The translations under genes were made by a program, and so were the position numbers. Below the pieces are notes generated by a model. It was not told where the DNA came from, ran no database searches, and worked only from the letters and a program-made list of their open reading frames with translations. From Ancylobacter pratisalsi (lineage in GTDB: Bacteria; Pseudomonadota; Alphaproteobacteria; Rhizobiales; Xanthobacteraceae), in the NCBI RefSeq assembly GCF_010669125.1, contig NZ_CP048630.1, forward strand, positions 682,001-746,000: a DNA stretch of 64,000 nucleotides, read 5' to 3'. Numbering within the stretch: position 1 is the first letter of the stretch; every line of letters starts with the position of its first letter. This document shows, one piece after another, positions 46,550 to 56,511 of this stretch.

Positions 46550-47314
46550 ATGAGTTCGCATCAGCAAAAGTCCCTTCACGGCAAGATCGCCCTCGTCACC
46601 GGCTCGGCCCGTCGCATCGGCCGCGAAAGCGCGCTGCTGCTGGCGTCAGAGGGTGCCCATGTCGTGGTCCACGCCAAGACGTCCAGGGACGAAATCGAGG
46701 CAGTGGCCGACGAGATCCGCGCGGTCGGGGGCAGCGCCAGCACGGCGCTCGCCGACATCACCGATGAGTCGCAGGCGCAGGGCCTCGTCGACGAAATCGT
46801 CGCGGCCCATGGCCGTCTGGATATCCTCGTCAACAACGCCGCCATCCGGCGCGAGACGCCGTTCGCCGAGATCAGCCTGGCCGCATGGCGCGAGATCAAT
46901 TCGGTGATCGTCGAGGGCGCCTTCCTCGTCACCCGTGCCGCGATCCCGCACATGGTTCGCCACGGCTTCGGCCGCATCGTCACCATTGGCGGCGTCAGTG
47001 CGCATTCTGGCGTGTTCCACCGCGTCCATGTCGCTACCGCCAAGGCGGCACTGACCGGCTTCACCAAGGCGCTCGCGGTTGAGTTCGGCGAACATGGCAT
47101 CACCGCTAACCTCGTTGTCCCGGGGCGCATCGGCGGCAACCGCTCGGCGACCTCGGGCGCCGGCGGCGCGTTTCCGGGCGGCGGTCATCTGCTGGTTGGG
47201 CACGAAGGCGAGCCGCGCAACGTCGCCGAGTTCGTGCGCATCCTCGCCCTGCCGGCCGGCAGCTTTACCAGCGGCCAGACCATCCATGTGAACGGCGGAA
47301 TGTATCTGCCCTAG
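46550..47314 (+). CDS. SDR-fold protein lacking the catalytic Ser and Tyr
   Basis: 254-residue short-chain dehydrogenase fold. The dinucleotide motif TGSARRIGR (residues 18-26) and NNAA (95-98) are present. Aligned with FabG-type enzymes, the catalytic serine position is Gly148 (TIGGVS) and the tyrosine position is Val161 (HVATAK), while Lys165 is kept. His160 is adjacent and could substitute. Either the protein is no longer a reductase or it uses different chemistry. It ends with the usual VNGGMYLP. It is part of the plus-strand cluster before cysE. Confidence 0.85.
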   Translation: MSSHQQKSLHGKIALVTGSARRIGRESALLLASEGAHVVVHAKTSRDEIEAVADEIRAVGGSASTALADITDESQAQGLVDEIVAAHGRLDILVNNAAIRRETPFAEISLAAWREINSVIVEGAFLVTRAAIPHMVRHGFGRIVTIGGVSAHSGVFHRVHVATAKAALTGFTKALAVEFGEHGITANLVVPGRIGGNRSATSGAGGAFPGGGHLLVGHEGEPRNVAEFVRILALPAGSFTSGQTIHVNGGMYLP

Positions 47315-47365
47315 TCCTTTGATGTCGTCAGCCGACGGCCGGACCGTCGCGCAGGGGAGCTTGCT

Positions 47366-48363
<998 letters not shown>

Positions 48364-48364
<1 letters not shown>

Positions 48365-48924
48365 TGACTCTTGCTTTCAGGCGGCCCGAATTGGCGGCCC
48401 CGCCGGTAGACGATTCCTGTCGCACCGCGCTCAAGCAAGTGGTTGGCGGTGTCGCCATTGCGACAACGGGCGTGGGTGACGAGTGCTGGGCCACGCTCGG
48501 GACCGTCTCCACCCTCCCCGGCGAGGTGCCGGCGCTGCTGGTTGCGGTTCGGGTTGATTCGTCGTTCCATCATGCGGTTCTCATGCAGCGCGTCTTCGGC
48601 ATCAGCCTGCTGTCGGTGCGACATGCGGAACTTGCCAGCCGACTCGGGCGGATTGAGGAGGGCAATGTCCGGATCCCCTCCAACGACGAGCAGTGGACCC
48701 TGCTCGACGACAACGTCTCCATCCTGGTGGACGCCATGACGGCCTTCGACTGCGCGATGGAGAACGTCATCGAGCGCGACAGCCATGCGCTCCTGATCGG
48801 CCGCATCCGGGCTGCACGAACCAGCCCCCAGGGTGATCCGTTGCTGTCATGGCGCGGCGGCTATCGCTCGCTAGTCGGAGCGGGTGATGATTGGGCCCCG
48901 CTTATCGAGAGCTATCGGCTGTGA
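48364..48924 (+). CDS. Flavin-reductase-like protein
   Basis: 186-residue protein resembling the flavin-reductase-like split-barrel family (PF01613), e.g. ALKQVVGGVAIATTG, LGTVSTLPGEVPALLVAV and a C-terminal barrel strand. It may supply reduced FMN to the two NtaA/DszA-type monooxygenases in the same cluster, which otherwise lack a partner. The usual NAD-binding GDH motif near the C-terminus is not obvious, so this is less certain than for SsuE. It is coupled to cysE and is the last gene of the cluster. Its end overlaps the convergent thiosulfate transporter gene by 13 bases. Confidence 0.72.
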
Positions 48925-50102
48925 ACCGTCATCAGCGCGCGACGGATAGGCAGACCGAGCAGCGTCCCGAGGAGGCAGGCGGCAAGAAACACCCATCCGG
49001 ACATCGCACCGGCGTGAATGCCGGAGAGCAGCACGCCCACCGTGCATCCCAGCGCCGTCATGGCGCCCCACCCCATCAACGTCCCTCCGACAAGTCCGCT
49101 GAACACATCGCGTGCTGACGGCCAGCGCGGCGTGAACTGGCCTGCCGTGAGGGCTGCGGCGAAACTGGCGGCGACCAGTCCGCCGATGAAGAGCCCGTTC
49201 TCGGACAGCAGAGCCGCCTTGACCACCGTTGCACAGCCGCGAAAGCCGTCAAGGCCGTGAAGCGTCTCCGGCAATAGGTCGAACAGGCCGGCCCCGCTGC
49301 GCGCCAGGCTTCCGATCTCCGCCGTCACCCCGAGTGGACCAACCCGCAAATAGCTTGCAGCTGACAGCACACCGACGGCCGCACCGCCGATCGCCGCCGG
49401 CCAGCGCGCGATAAAGATGGCACGCGCCAGGCCGGTAAGGTCGATGCCAGAGGCCCGCGCTTCGATAACTCTGCCGGGCCGCGCGCGCCACACGGCCAAC
49501 CCGCCCAGCAGCGCGAGGATACCGAATGTCGCCCCGAGCGTGCCGGCATAGCCGAGATAATGCGGCAGCCAGATCATCGGCGCCTCGGAGATCGCCGCCA
49601 TGTAGAGCGGGTTCCAGGTGAGGAAGCCGAGCACGAACCCCGCCCCCGCCCCCAACAGGGCGAAGGGTGCGGTCGACGATCCCTCACCGAGCCGATAAAG
49701 ATGCGCGGAGATGCACGAACCCGACAGCGCCATGCCGAAGCCGAACAGCAGGGCGGCGCCGGCAAGCACAAGGCTAACCGGACCGATATGGGCGTCGGGC
49801 GGCAGGCGCTCGGGCGACGGCACCGGCAGCCAGGCGCCGATCACTACCAGATAGCCAGCCGCACCGACCGCCAGCGCGACCAATATCGCCAGCACGCCCC
49901 GTGGATCGCCGTTGTCGACCAGATCACGCGTGTGACAGAAAAAGCAGAACCGCGAGCGCTGCAACACCACGCCGAACACCGCGCCAAGCGCCAGCGAAAG
50001 CCCTAGGGATCGCCCTTCGCCGTCGCCCGAAGACAGGTGCAGCACGCTCGCGACGATCGTCGCCGCGACGGCAAGGGAAATGAACACGGGGAGAATACGC
50101 AT
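48912..50102 (-). CDS. tsuA: YeeE/YedE-family thiosulfate importer (TsuA-like)
   Basis: About 396 residues, nine or more helices, of the YeeE/TsuA family that takes up thiosulfate. The three conserved pore cysteines are visible in GSCISAHL, FRGCATVV and LGCTVGVLLSG. An extra FCFFCHTRDLV pair occurs near residue 55. ATG 50102 gives the normal length. It is co-directional with, and 78 bases downstream of, a periplasmic rhodanese, a combination that fits thiosulfate uptake and sulfane transfer. Confidence 0.88.
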   Translation of the reverse strand: MRILPVFISLAVAATIVASVLHLSSGDGEGRSLGLSLALGAVFGVVLQRSRFCFFCHTRDLVDNGDPRGVLAILVALAVGAAGYLVVIGAWLPVPSPERLPPDAHIGPVSLVLAGAALLFGFGMALSGSCISAHLYRLGEGSSTAPFALLGAGAGFVLGFLTWNPLYMAAISEAPMIWLPHYLGYAGTLGATFGILALLGGLAVWRARPGRVIEARASGIDLTGLARAIFIARWPAAIGGAAVGVLSAASYLRVGPLGVTAEIGSLARSGAGLFDLLPETLHGLDGFRGCATVVKAALLSENGLFIGGLVAASFAAALTAGQFTPRWPSARDVFSGLVGGTLMGWGAMTALGCTVGVLLSGIHAGAMSGWVFLAACLLGTLLGLPIRRALMTVHSR

Positions 50103-50180
50103 CAAGCCGCCGCATAAGAAACGGCGCGGCGGCACTAAGCCCCGCGCCGCAGCCTGGAGGGAAACGTCAAGCGAGATCGT

Positions 50181-51113
50181 CTACTTGCCCTGCCACACCG
50201 TGCCGGCGAGATTGACGACGGGCACGCCGACCGAATTGCCGTACTCGGTCCAGGAGCCGTCATAGTTGCGCACGTCGTAGCCGAGGATGCGCGACAGCGC
50301 GTACCAAGTGTGGCTGGAGCGCTCGCCGATGCGGCAATAGACGATGATCGGCTTGGAGCCGTCGACGCCGGCATCGGCATAAAGCTTCTTGAGCTCTTCC
50401 TTCGACCTAAACTTGCCGGTCTCGGCATCGACCGCCTTCGACCAGGGGACATTCTTCGCGCCCGGCACGTGGCCGGCACGGATCGACAGTTCCTTGGAGC
50501 CTTCCGGGGCGAACAGCTTGCCGGAGAACTCGTCACCGGACCGGATATCGACGATCACCGCGTCCTTCTTAGCCTCGACCACCTCCAGCACATTGGCGAG
50601 CCGCGCGCGCAACTCCGGCTTTGCTGGCGGCAACGTCAGGTCGGACTTGGCATAGGAGGGTGCCTTGGTATCGAGCGGCAGAGCCTGCTTTTCCCACAGC
50701 TTGCGCCCGCCATCGAGCAGCTTGACCTGGTCGCCGAGACCGTACTGGTTGAACACCCACGCACCCCAGGCGGCGAACCAGTTATTATTGTCGCCATAGA
50801 GGACGATCGTGGTGTCCTTGGTCACGCCGGCCTTTTCAAGCAGCTCCTCGAACTTGGCCGGGCTGACGATGTCGCGTTTCACGGGATCGACCAGATCGGT
50901 GTGCCAGCTGATGTTGACCGCGCCCGGCACATGGCCGCGCTCATAGACTCCGGGATCGACGCTTACCTCGAACACCCGGACTTTCGGGTTTTCCAAGTTC
51001 TTGGAGAGCCATTCGGCATCAACCAGCGGCCCCTGCTGAGCGCTGGCTGGGGAAACTATTGCCGTCAGCAGGACGCCAACGAGCAATCCGCCCGCAAGAC
51101 GGAGGTTCGACAT
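50181..51113 (-). CDS. Periplasmic thiosulfate sulfurtransferase (two-domain rhodanese)
   Basis: 310 residues with a signal peptide ending ASAQQG. Two rhodanese domains: an inactive N-terminal one and a C-terminal one with the active-site loop VYCRIGERSSHTWY, the CRIGERSSH form typical of thiosulfate:cyanide sulfurtransferases. First gene of a two-gene operon with the TsuA-like importer. It probably processes thiosulfate in the periplasm. The promoter carries a palindrome (51170-51184). Confidence 0.9.
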   Translation of the reverse strand: MSNLRLAGGLLVGVLLTAIVSPASAQQGPLVDAEWLSKNLENPKVRVFEVSVDPGVYERGHVPGAVNISWHTDLVDPVKRDIVSPAKFEELLEKAGVTKDTTIVLYGDNNNWFAAWGAWVFNQYGLGDQVKLLDGGRKLWEKQALPLDTKAPSYAKSDLTLPPAKPELRARLANVLEVVEAKKDAVIVDIRSGDEFSGKLFAPEGSKELSIRAGHVPGAKNVPWSKAVDAETGKFRSKEELKKLYADAGVDGSKPIIVYCRIGERSSHTWYALSRILGYDVRNYDGSWTEYGNSVGVPVVNLAGTVWQGK

Positions 51114-51164
51114 GGGATATTCCTCAGATTGCTTGATTCTGTTGGGAGCACGAAGCTCTGAGGC

Positions 51165-51222
51165 TGATCATTACGCAACGTAATATGACGGTCAATATAT
51201 TTATATAAAAATAGTAGATTAT
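51165..51222 (-). promoter_or_regulatory. Promoter/operator of the thiosulfate operon
   Basis: On the minus strand AATCTACTA (51220-51212) begins an AT-rich stretch that ends in ATATTGACC. TTGACC (51195-51190) is a good -35, and AATGAT 17 bases later a -10. The palindrome ATTACG-CAA-CGTAAT (51170-51184) covers the -10, a typical repressor position. The AATCTACTA element is shared with the tauABC promoter at 59895. Confidence 0.6.
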
Positions 51223-51278
51223 CGTTGCCTACAGCGAGGCAGGGCCGACGCGGTGTGACGCCGGCCCGAGGCCTCACG

Positions 51279-52229
51279 TCAGGACGCGCCCTTCCTCACG
51301 GCATCGGCCACCACGATCTTCTTCGGCAGAAGCCCGAGCCCGAAGAAGGTATCGGCGACCAGCTGCTGGTCCGCGATGACCTTCGGCGTGAGCGCTGCAA
51401 CGCCGAAGCTCTGCCGGCCGACAGCGACGCTCAGAATGGGCGCCGGGATGCCGGTGATCGGCGCCAGTTCGGCGACCGCCGCCGCCGGATCCTTCTGTAT
51501 CCACGCATCCGTCTCGCCAATCGACGCGATCAGCGCATCGATCACCGCCGGGTTGGCGTCGGCAAACTTCCGCGAGCCGAGATAGAACTGGTAGTTCGGC
51601 ACGATGCCCTCAGCCGTCGTCAGTACGCGGGCGCCGATCGCCAGCTCGGCCGAAGCCTGGAACGGGTCCCAGATCGCCCAGGCGTCAAGCGCGCCCTTCT
51701 CGAAAGCGGCGCGGGCATCGGCCGGCGGCAGGAATTTGGTCGTGATGTCGGTATAGGCGAGACCCGCCTTTTCCAGCGCCTTGACCAGCAGGAAATGGAC
51801 GTTGGAGCCCTTGTTGAGGCCGACCGTCTTGCCCTTGAGCTCCGCCACCGACTTGATCGCGCTGTCCTTGGGCACAAGGATCGCCTCGCCCTTCGGCGCC
51901 GGCGGCTCGTTGGCGAGGTAGAGCAGATTGTCGCTCGCGGCCTGCGCGAAGATCGGCGGCGCTTCGCCGGTCTGTCCGATATCGATGGCGCCGGCGTTCA
52001 GCGCTTCCAGCATTTGCGGCCCGGCGGCAAACTCCGCCCACTTCACCTTGACGCCCAGTGGCTCCAGCTTCTTCTCCAGAATGCCGCGGCCCTTGAGCAG
52101 CACCAGCGTGCCGTATTTCTGGTAGCCGACGCGCACTTCGGTCTCGGCGGCGAAGCCTACGCGCGAGCCGAGGGCGAGGGCGAGACCGGCGGCCCCGGCA
52201 AGCGCGGTGCGGCGCGTGATCGACGTCAT
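51279..52229 (-). CDS. ssuA: Aliphatic sulfonate ABC transporter binding protein
   Basis: 316-residue periplasmic receptor with a twin-arginine-like leader (TRRTALAGAAGLALALG). SsuA signatures are VRVGYQKYGTLVLLKGRGIL, GAIDIGQTGEAPPIFAQAA and PKDSAIKSVAELKGKTVG in part. It is the last gene of the minus-strand run ssuE-ssuC-ssuB-ssuA. No ssuD lies in the run; the monooxygenases elsewhere in the island could serve. Confidence 0.9.
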   Translation of the reverse strand: MTSITRRTALAGAAGLALALGSRVGFAAETEVRVGYQKYGTLVLLKGRGILEKKLEPLGVKVKWAEFAAGPQMLEALNAGAIDIGQTGEAPPIFAQAASDNLLYLANEPPAPKGEAILVPKDSAIKSVAELKGKTVGLNKGSNVHFLLVKALEKAGLAYTDITTKFLPPADARAAFEKGALDAWAIWDPFQASAELAIGARVLTTAEGIVPNYQFYLGSRKFADANPAVIDALIASIGETDAWIQKDPAAAVAELAPITGIPAPILSVAVGRQSFGVAALTPKVIADQQLVADTFFGLGLLPKKIVVADAVRKGAS

Positions 52230-52283
52230 GATAAGTCGTCCTTCTTTGCAACGTTGAGATTGAAAGGAAAGGAGCCCGCCGCC

Positions 52284-53063
52284 CTATGAGCCCAGCAGTC
52301 GCTCCAGAATGAGGCCTTCGAGCCGCGCGCTGTCGGCGTTGCCGCGTCGGCGCGGACGTGGCAGCGGCACGTCGAGGTCCAGCGCGATGCGGCCGTCATC
52401 GATCAGGATGATGCGGTCGGCGAGCGCCACGGCTTCGGACACATCATGGGTCACCAGAACGGTGGTAAAGCCCTGCTCGCGCCAGATATGCTCGACGAGG
52501 CGCTGCATCTCGATGCGGGTGAGCGCATCAAGCGCGCCCAAGGGTTCGTCCAGCGCCAAAATCTGCGGGCCGCTGATCAACGCCCGCGCCAGCGCGACGC
52601 GCTGCTTCTGGCCGCCGGAAAGAACGGACGGCCACTCGCCGGCCCGATCGGCAAGCCCTACCTGCGCCAGCGCCGCAAGCGCGCGCTCATGGCGTTGCTC
52701 GCCCTTCACCTCAGGCGGCAAGCCGACTTCGACATTGGCCAGCACGCGCTGCCACGGCAGCAGGCGCGGCTCCTGGAACATGATGCGCGTCAGGCCTTCT
52801 AGCGGCTTGCCGTCCGAGGTGATCGACCCGCCGGATGGCTGGTCGAGCCCGGCGAGCAGCCGCAGAAGCGTGCTCTTGCCGCAGCCGCTCTTGCCGACAA
52901 TGGCGATGAACTGCCCCGCCTCAATCTGCAGATCAATTCCGGCGAGCACGCGCTTCGCGCCGAAATCACGGCGGACCGCGTTGAAGCTCGCAGCAATGCC
53001 TCCGGCAACCGGTGGCTCGGCAGCGCGCTGTAGAACATTCAGAGGGCGAAGCGGGGCGTTCAT
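52284..53063 (-). CDS. ssuB: Aliphatic sulfonate ABC transporter ATPase
   Basis: 259 residues with Walker [10 protein letters not shown], Walker [14 protein letters not shown], signature LSGGQKQR and switch histidine VTHDVSEA. The C-terminal [14 protein letters not shown] matches SsuB. It lies three bases after ssuC and 54 before ssuA. Confidence 0.92.
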   Translation of the reverse strand: MNAPLRPLNVLQRAAEPPVAGGIAASFNAVRRDFGAKRVLAGIDLQIEAGQFIAIVGKSGCGKSTLLRLLAGLDQPSGGSITSDGKPLEGLTRIMFQEPRLLPWQRVLANVEVGLPPEVKGEQRHERALAALAQVGLADRAGEWPSVLSGGQKQRVALARALISGPQILALDEPLGALDALTRIEMQRLVEHIWREQGFTTVLVTHDVSEAVALADRIILIDDGRIALDLDVPLPRPRRRGNADSARLEGLILERLLGS

Positions 53064-53066
53064 CGC

Positions 53067-53915
53067 TCAACCCTCGGCTTTCTGAAATGAGGGGTGCCAC
53101 TTCAGGCTCGCCCGTTCCAGCAACTGCGTCACGACGTCGGCCAATTTGCCAAGCAGCGCGTAAATCACGATTGCCAGCACAACGATGTCGACGAGCAGAA
53201 ATTCACGCGCCTGCATTGCCATGTGGCCGAGCCCGGATTCCGCGGCAATGGTTTCGGCAACGATCAGCGTCAGCCACATAATCCCGAGCGCGAAGCGCAG
53301 CCCGACGAAGATCGAGGGCAGCGCACCCGGCAATACGACATCACAAAACAGGGTCCACCGCCTCATGCCGTAGGCACGCCCCATCTCGATCAGTTGTGGA
53401 TCGACGCTGCGCACGCCGTGCAGCGTGTTGATGTAGATCGGGAAGAACACGCCGAGCGCGACAAGGAACAGCTTGGCTTCTTCCTCAATCCCGAACCACA
53501 GGATCACCAGTGGGATCAGCGCCAGATGAGGAATATTGCGGATCATCTGAAGCGTAGTGTCGCTATAGCGATGCGTGAGATCGGAGAGCCCATTGGCGAT
53601 GCCGAGGACGAATCCGATGCTGCCACCCATCGCGAGGCCCGCCAGCGCGCGCGCCGTGCTCACCGCCATATGATGGATGAGTTCGCCCGACTTCAGTACC
53701 TGCCAGCCGGCGCTTGCCACGGCGGACGGCGCAGGCAGCACGTTGGGGGCGAGATAGCCGACGCGCGACAGGACTTCCCATACCACCAGCAGCAGCGCGG
53801 GCAGGAACCAGCCGGCGATCCGCGCTTCGAAACGGGCAAGCACAGCGGCGCCTGTCGTCCCCTTGCGGTTGGCCCTTGCCGTGCCGAAGCGGGCGCTGCG
53901 TTCCACAAGCGACAT
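53067..53915 (-). CDS. ssuC: Aliphatic sulfonate ABC transporter permease
   Basis: 282-residue membrane subunit with about six helices. Typical SsuC segments are LPAPSAVASAGWQVL, IPHLALIPLVILWFGI and the loop EMGRAYGMRRWTLFCDVVLPGA in part. One base separates its ATG from the ssuE stop. Confidence 0.92.
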   Translation of the reverse strand: MSLVERSARFGTARANRKGTTGAAVLARFEARIAGWFLPALLLVVWEVLSRVGYLAPNVLPAPSAVASAGWQVLKSGELIHHMAVSTARALAGLAMGGSIGFVLGIANGLSDLTHRYSDTTLQMIRNIPHLALIPLVILWFGIEEEAKLFLVALGVFFPIYINTLHGVRSVDPQLIEMGRAYGMRRWTLFCDVVLPGALPSIFVGLRFALGIMWLTLIVAETIAAESGLGHMAMQAREFLLVDIVVLAIVIYALLGKLADVVTQLLERASLKWHPSFQKAEG

Positions 53916-53916
53916 G

Positions 53917-54528
53917 TCAGGCCGCCTCTTCGATCGTCGCGTGAGGCTTCATGCGCCGCGCGGTCAGGGCGTGAACCGCCTCCTCGACGACGCGCGCAAA
54001 GCGCTCCTGCGCCGCGCCGGCGCTGACGATTCCATTGGCGAAATCGCTTTCGGTGAAGAATGCGCCGGTTCCGAGCGGCTGTGCCTGGAAGAAGGCGAAG
54101 AGCGGCCGGAGCTGATGCTCGATCACCAACGCATGGCGCTCGCTGCCGCCGGTGGCGAGTAGAGCGACCGGCAAACCGACAAGCCCGCGATAATCCAGGA
54201 AATCCACGAAATGCTTGAACAGGCCGGAATAGGAGCCCTTGTAGACCGGCGAGCCGACGACCAGGAAATCGGCTTCCTCAACCGCCCGCAACGCCGCCTC
54301 GATGGGCTCGCTGGCCGGGCGCGTCCGCAGCGCGCCAATCCCGTCCAGCCCGGCGATGTCGACGAGTTGCGTGGTGGTTGCGAGACCGGCCACGCTCGCC
54401 TGCGCGCTGATACGCCCGAGCGCCAGATCGACCAGCGACAGCGTGCGCGAGGGGAAAGACAGGCCGCCGCTCAGTCCCACGATCTTCAGCGGCTCGACGC
54501 TCAAACTACCGGCTTTCAACAGGGTCAT
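53917..54528 (-). CDS. ssuE: NAD(P)H-dependent FMN reductase
   Basis: 203-residue flavodoxin-fold reductase that supplies reduced FMN to SsuD-type monooxygenases. The FMN phosphate loop is LSGGLSFPSRT, and the SPVYKGSYSGLFKHFVDFLD core (in part) is the hallmark of SsuE/MsuE. It is first in its operon and divergent from the second ssu operon, whose ssuD lacks its own reductase; a common divergent promoter could coordinate both. Confidence 0.92.
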   Translation of the reverse strand: MTLLKAGSLSVEPLKIVGLSGGLSFPSRTLSLVDLALGRISAQASVAGLATTTQLVDIAGLDGIGALRTRPASEPIEAALRAVEEADFLVVGSPVYKGSYSGLFKHFVDFLDYRGLVGLPVALLATGGSERHALVIEHQLRPLFAFFQAQPLGTGAFFTESDFANGIVSAGAAQERFARVVEEAVHALTARRMKPHATIEEAA

Positions 54529-54599
54529 GTCGCATCTCTCATCGGTTCGATAGGGCGGACAAATGCCTCGTCAGCAAAAATCAGATCCCCGCCACATAG

Positions 54600-54645
54600 G
54601 TCTTGCACAGTCAAAACTAATAATCTATCGATTTTATAGATATTG
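54600..54645 (+). promoter_or_regulatory. Divergent ssu promoter/operator
   Basis: ATCTAT-N7-ATAGAT (54623-54641) is an inverted repeat in the AT-rich centre of the 134-base divergent gap, close to the plus-strand start. AATCTA and ATATTG pieces match the elements at 51220 and 59895. The site is close enough to the start at 54663 to lie over the core promoter. Confidence 0.5.
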
Positions 54646-54662
54646 CAATCAGGGCCTCGGTT

Positions 54663-55643
54663 ATGAACGTTTCCCTCACTCGGCGCGCTTTTACGGCCCT
54701 AGCAGCCGTCGCTGTCGCGACGAGCCTTGCGAGCCTGTCCTCCGTCGCTGCACCGCTGGCGGAGATCCGGGTCGACTGGGCGACTTACAGCCCGGTCTCG
54801 ATCGTGCTGAAGGACAAGAAATTCCTCGAGGAGGAATTCGCCAAGGATGGCACCACCATACGCTGGGTGCAGTCGGCGGGCTCCAACAAGGCGCTGGAGT
54901 TCCTCAATGCCGGCTCGCTCGATTTCGGCTCGACGGCCGGGGCCGCGGCGCTTATCGGCCGCATCAACGGCAACCCCATCAAGTCGATTTATGTCTATTC
55001 GCGCCCGGAATGGACAGCGCTGGTGACCCGCAAGGACAGCGGCATCTCCAAGGTCAGCGATCTCAAGGGCAAGAGCGTTGCCGTCACGCGCGGCACCGAT
55101 CCGCACATCTTTCTGATCCGCGCGCTAGCCGCCAATGGCCTGACCGACAAGGACGTGCGTTTCGTCCTGCTGCAGCACGCCGATGGCCGTCTCGCGCTGA
55201 CGCGCGGCGATGTCGACGCCTGGGCGGGGCTCGATCCGCTCATGGCCTCAGCCGAACTGGATGATGGCGCCGTGCTGTTTTTCCGCGACCCTGCCGCGAA
55301 TAGCTGGGGCGTACTCAACGTGCGCGAGGAGTTCGCGAAGGATAACCCCGAGATCGTCAAGCGCGTTCTCGCCACCTATGAGAAGGCGCGCAAATGGGCG
55401 GTCGAGAACCCTGCGGACCTCGCCGCCCTGCTGCAAGGCGCCACCAAGCTGCCCGCACCGGTCATCGCTCGTCAGCTTGAGCGCACCGATCTGACATTCG
55501 GCCCGATCGGCAACGAGCAGAAGCAGACCATCATCGCTTCCGGCAAGGCGCTGCAGGAAGCCGGCGTCATCGCCGCCAGCGTTGACCTTCCCGGCACCGT
55601 CGACGCGCTGATCGATTCCCGCCACCTGCCGCCGGGGCCCTGA
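54663..55643 (+). CDS. ssuA: Aliphatic sulfonate ABC transporter binding protein (second system)
   Basis: 326-residue SsuA-family receptor with a leader ending SVAAPLAE. Signatures are IRVDWATYSPVSIVLKDKKF, SAGSNKALEFLNAGSLDFG in part and LKGKSVAVTRGTDPHIFL in part. It heads ssuACB-ssuD-FAD gene run and is distinct from the receptor at 51279, implying a different sulfonate range. Confidence 0.9.
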   Translation: MNVSLTRRAFTALAAVAVATSLASLSSVAAPLAEIRVDWATYSPVSIVLKDKKFLEEEFAKDGTTIRWVQSAGSNKALEFLNAGSLDFGSTAGAAALIGRINGNPIKSIYVYSRPEWTALVTRKDSGISKVSDLKGKSVAVTRGTDPHIFLIRALAANGLTDKDVRFVLLQHADGRLALTRGDVDAWAGLDPLMASAELDDGAVLFFRDPAANSWGVLNVREEFAKDNPEIVKRVLATYEKARKWAVENPADLAALLQGATKLPAPVIARQLERTDLTFGPIGNEQKQTIIASGKALQEAGVIAASVDLPGTVDALIDSRHLPPGP

Positions 55644-55644
55644 G

Positions 55645-56508
55645 ATGAGCGCCGCCGAGGGCATCGTCGAAACACCCAGCGCGCCGCAGAGGCGCCGCTG
55701 GCGCGTGAGACGCCCCGGGGAACAGCTCCTGGGCTGGCACCGGGTACTGCTCGGCCTCGCCCTGCCGGTTGGCGCGGCGCTCGCCTGGGAAATCGCCATT
55801 CGCACGGGTCTTAGCCAGGGACGGTTGTTGCCGGCGCCGACGACGATTCTGGCAACGCTCAATGATCTCGCCCGCAACGGCGATCTCGCCCTTCATATCC
55901 GCGCGACCCTCGCCCGCGTCGCCGCGGGTTTCGCGCTCGGCATCGCCGCCGGCACGTTGCTCGGCGTGCTGGCGGGGGCTTCCAGCCTTGCCCGCGCGCT
56001 GATCGACCCGACACTGCAGGGATTGCGCGCCATTCCCTCCATCGCCTGGGTGCCGCTGTTCATCCTCTGGCTCGGTATCTTCGAGGCGTCTAAGGTCAGC
56101 CTGATCGCGGTCGGCGTTGCCTTCCCGGTCTATCTCGGCACGCTCGGCGCCACCCTCTCGGTCGATCGCAAAATCATCGAGGTCGGCCGCAGCTTCCGCC
56201 TGACCCGGCTCCAGCTCGCCCGCCGCATCCTGCTGCCGGCGGTGCTGCCGCACTACATCGTGGCGCTGCGCTCCGGGCTCGGCCTCGGCTGGATGTTTGT
56301 CGTCGCTGCCGAGTTCATGGGCGCCTCGGAAGGCCTCGGCTATCTACTGGTCGATGGCCAGCAGCTCGGCAAGCCGGCGCAGATCGTCGCGGCCATCGCG
56401 GTCTTCGCCGTGCTCGGCAAGCTGACCGACGCGTCGCTGGTGGCCGCGAGCGCGCCGCTGCTGCGCTGGGAGGACACCGCGCAGCGTGCCGCGGCGGCGG
56501 AGGGCTGA
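55645..56508 (+). CDS. ssuC: Aliphatic sulfonate ABC transporter permease (second system)
   Basis: 287 residues with about six helices; segments LPAPTTILATLNDLARNGDL (N-terminal half), IPSIAWVPLFILWLGIFEASK in part and EVGRSFRLTRLQLARRILLPA in part are SsuC-like. An N-terminal cytoplasmic stretch rich in Arg precedes the first helix. It starts two bases after the ssuA stop codon. Confidence 0.92.
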   Translation: MSAAEGIVETPSAPQRRRWRVRRPGEQLLGWHRVLLGLALPVGAALAWEIAIRTGLSQGRLLPAPTTILATLNDLARNGDLALHIRATLARVAAGFALGIAAGTLLGVLAGASSLARALIDPTLQGLRAIPSIAWVPLFILWLGIFEASKVSLIAVGVAFPVYLGTLGATLSVDRKIIEVGRSFRLTRLQLARRILLPAVLPHYIVALRSGLGLGWMFVVAAEFMGASEGLGYLLVDGQQLGKPAQIVAAIAVFAVLGKLTDASLVAASAPLLRWEDTAQRAAAAEG

Positions 56509-56511
56509 GCC

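Noticed and set aside
51123..51170. Short ORF MISLRASCSQQNQAI upstream of the periplasmic rhodanese
   Set aside because: Its ATG overlaps the predicted -10 element, so it would not be transcribed from that promoter, and it has no ribosome binding site.
54571..54597. Short ORF MWRGSDFC on the minus strand upstream of ssuE
   Set aside because: It ends in a cysteine codon but has no ribosome binding site and no clear promoter upstream, so I cannot support it as a leader peptide.
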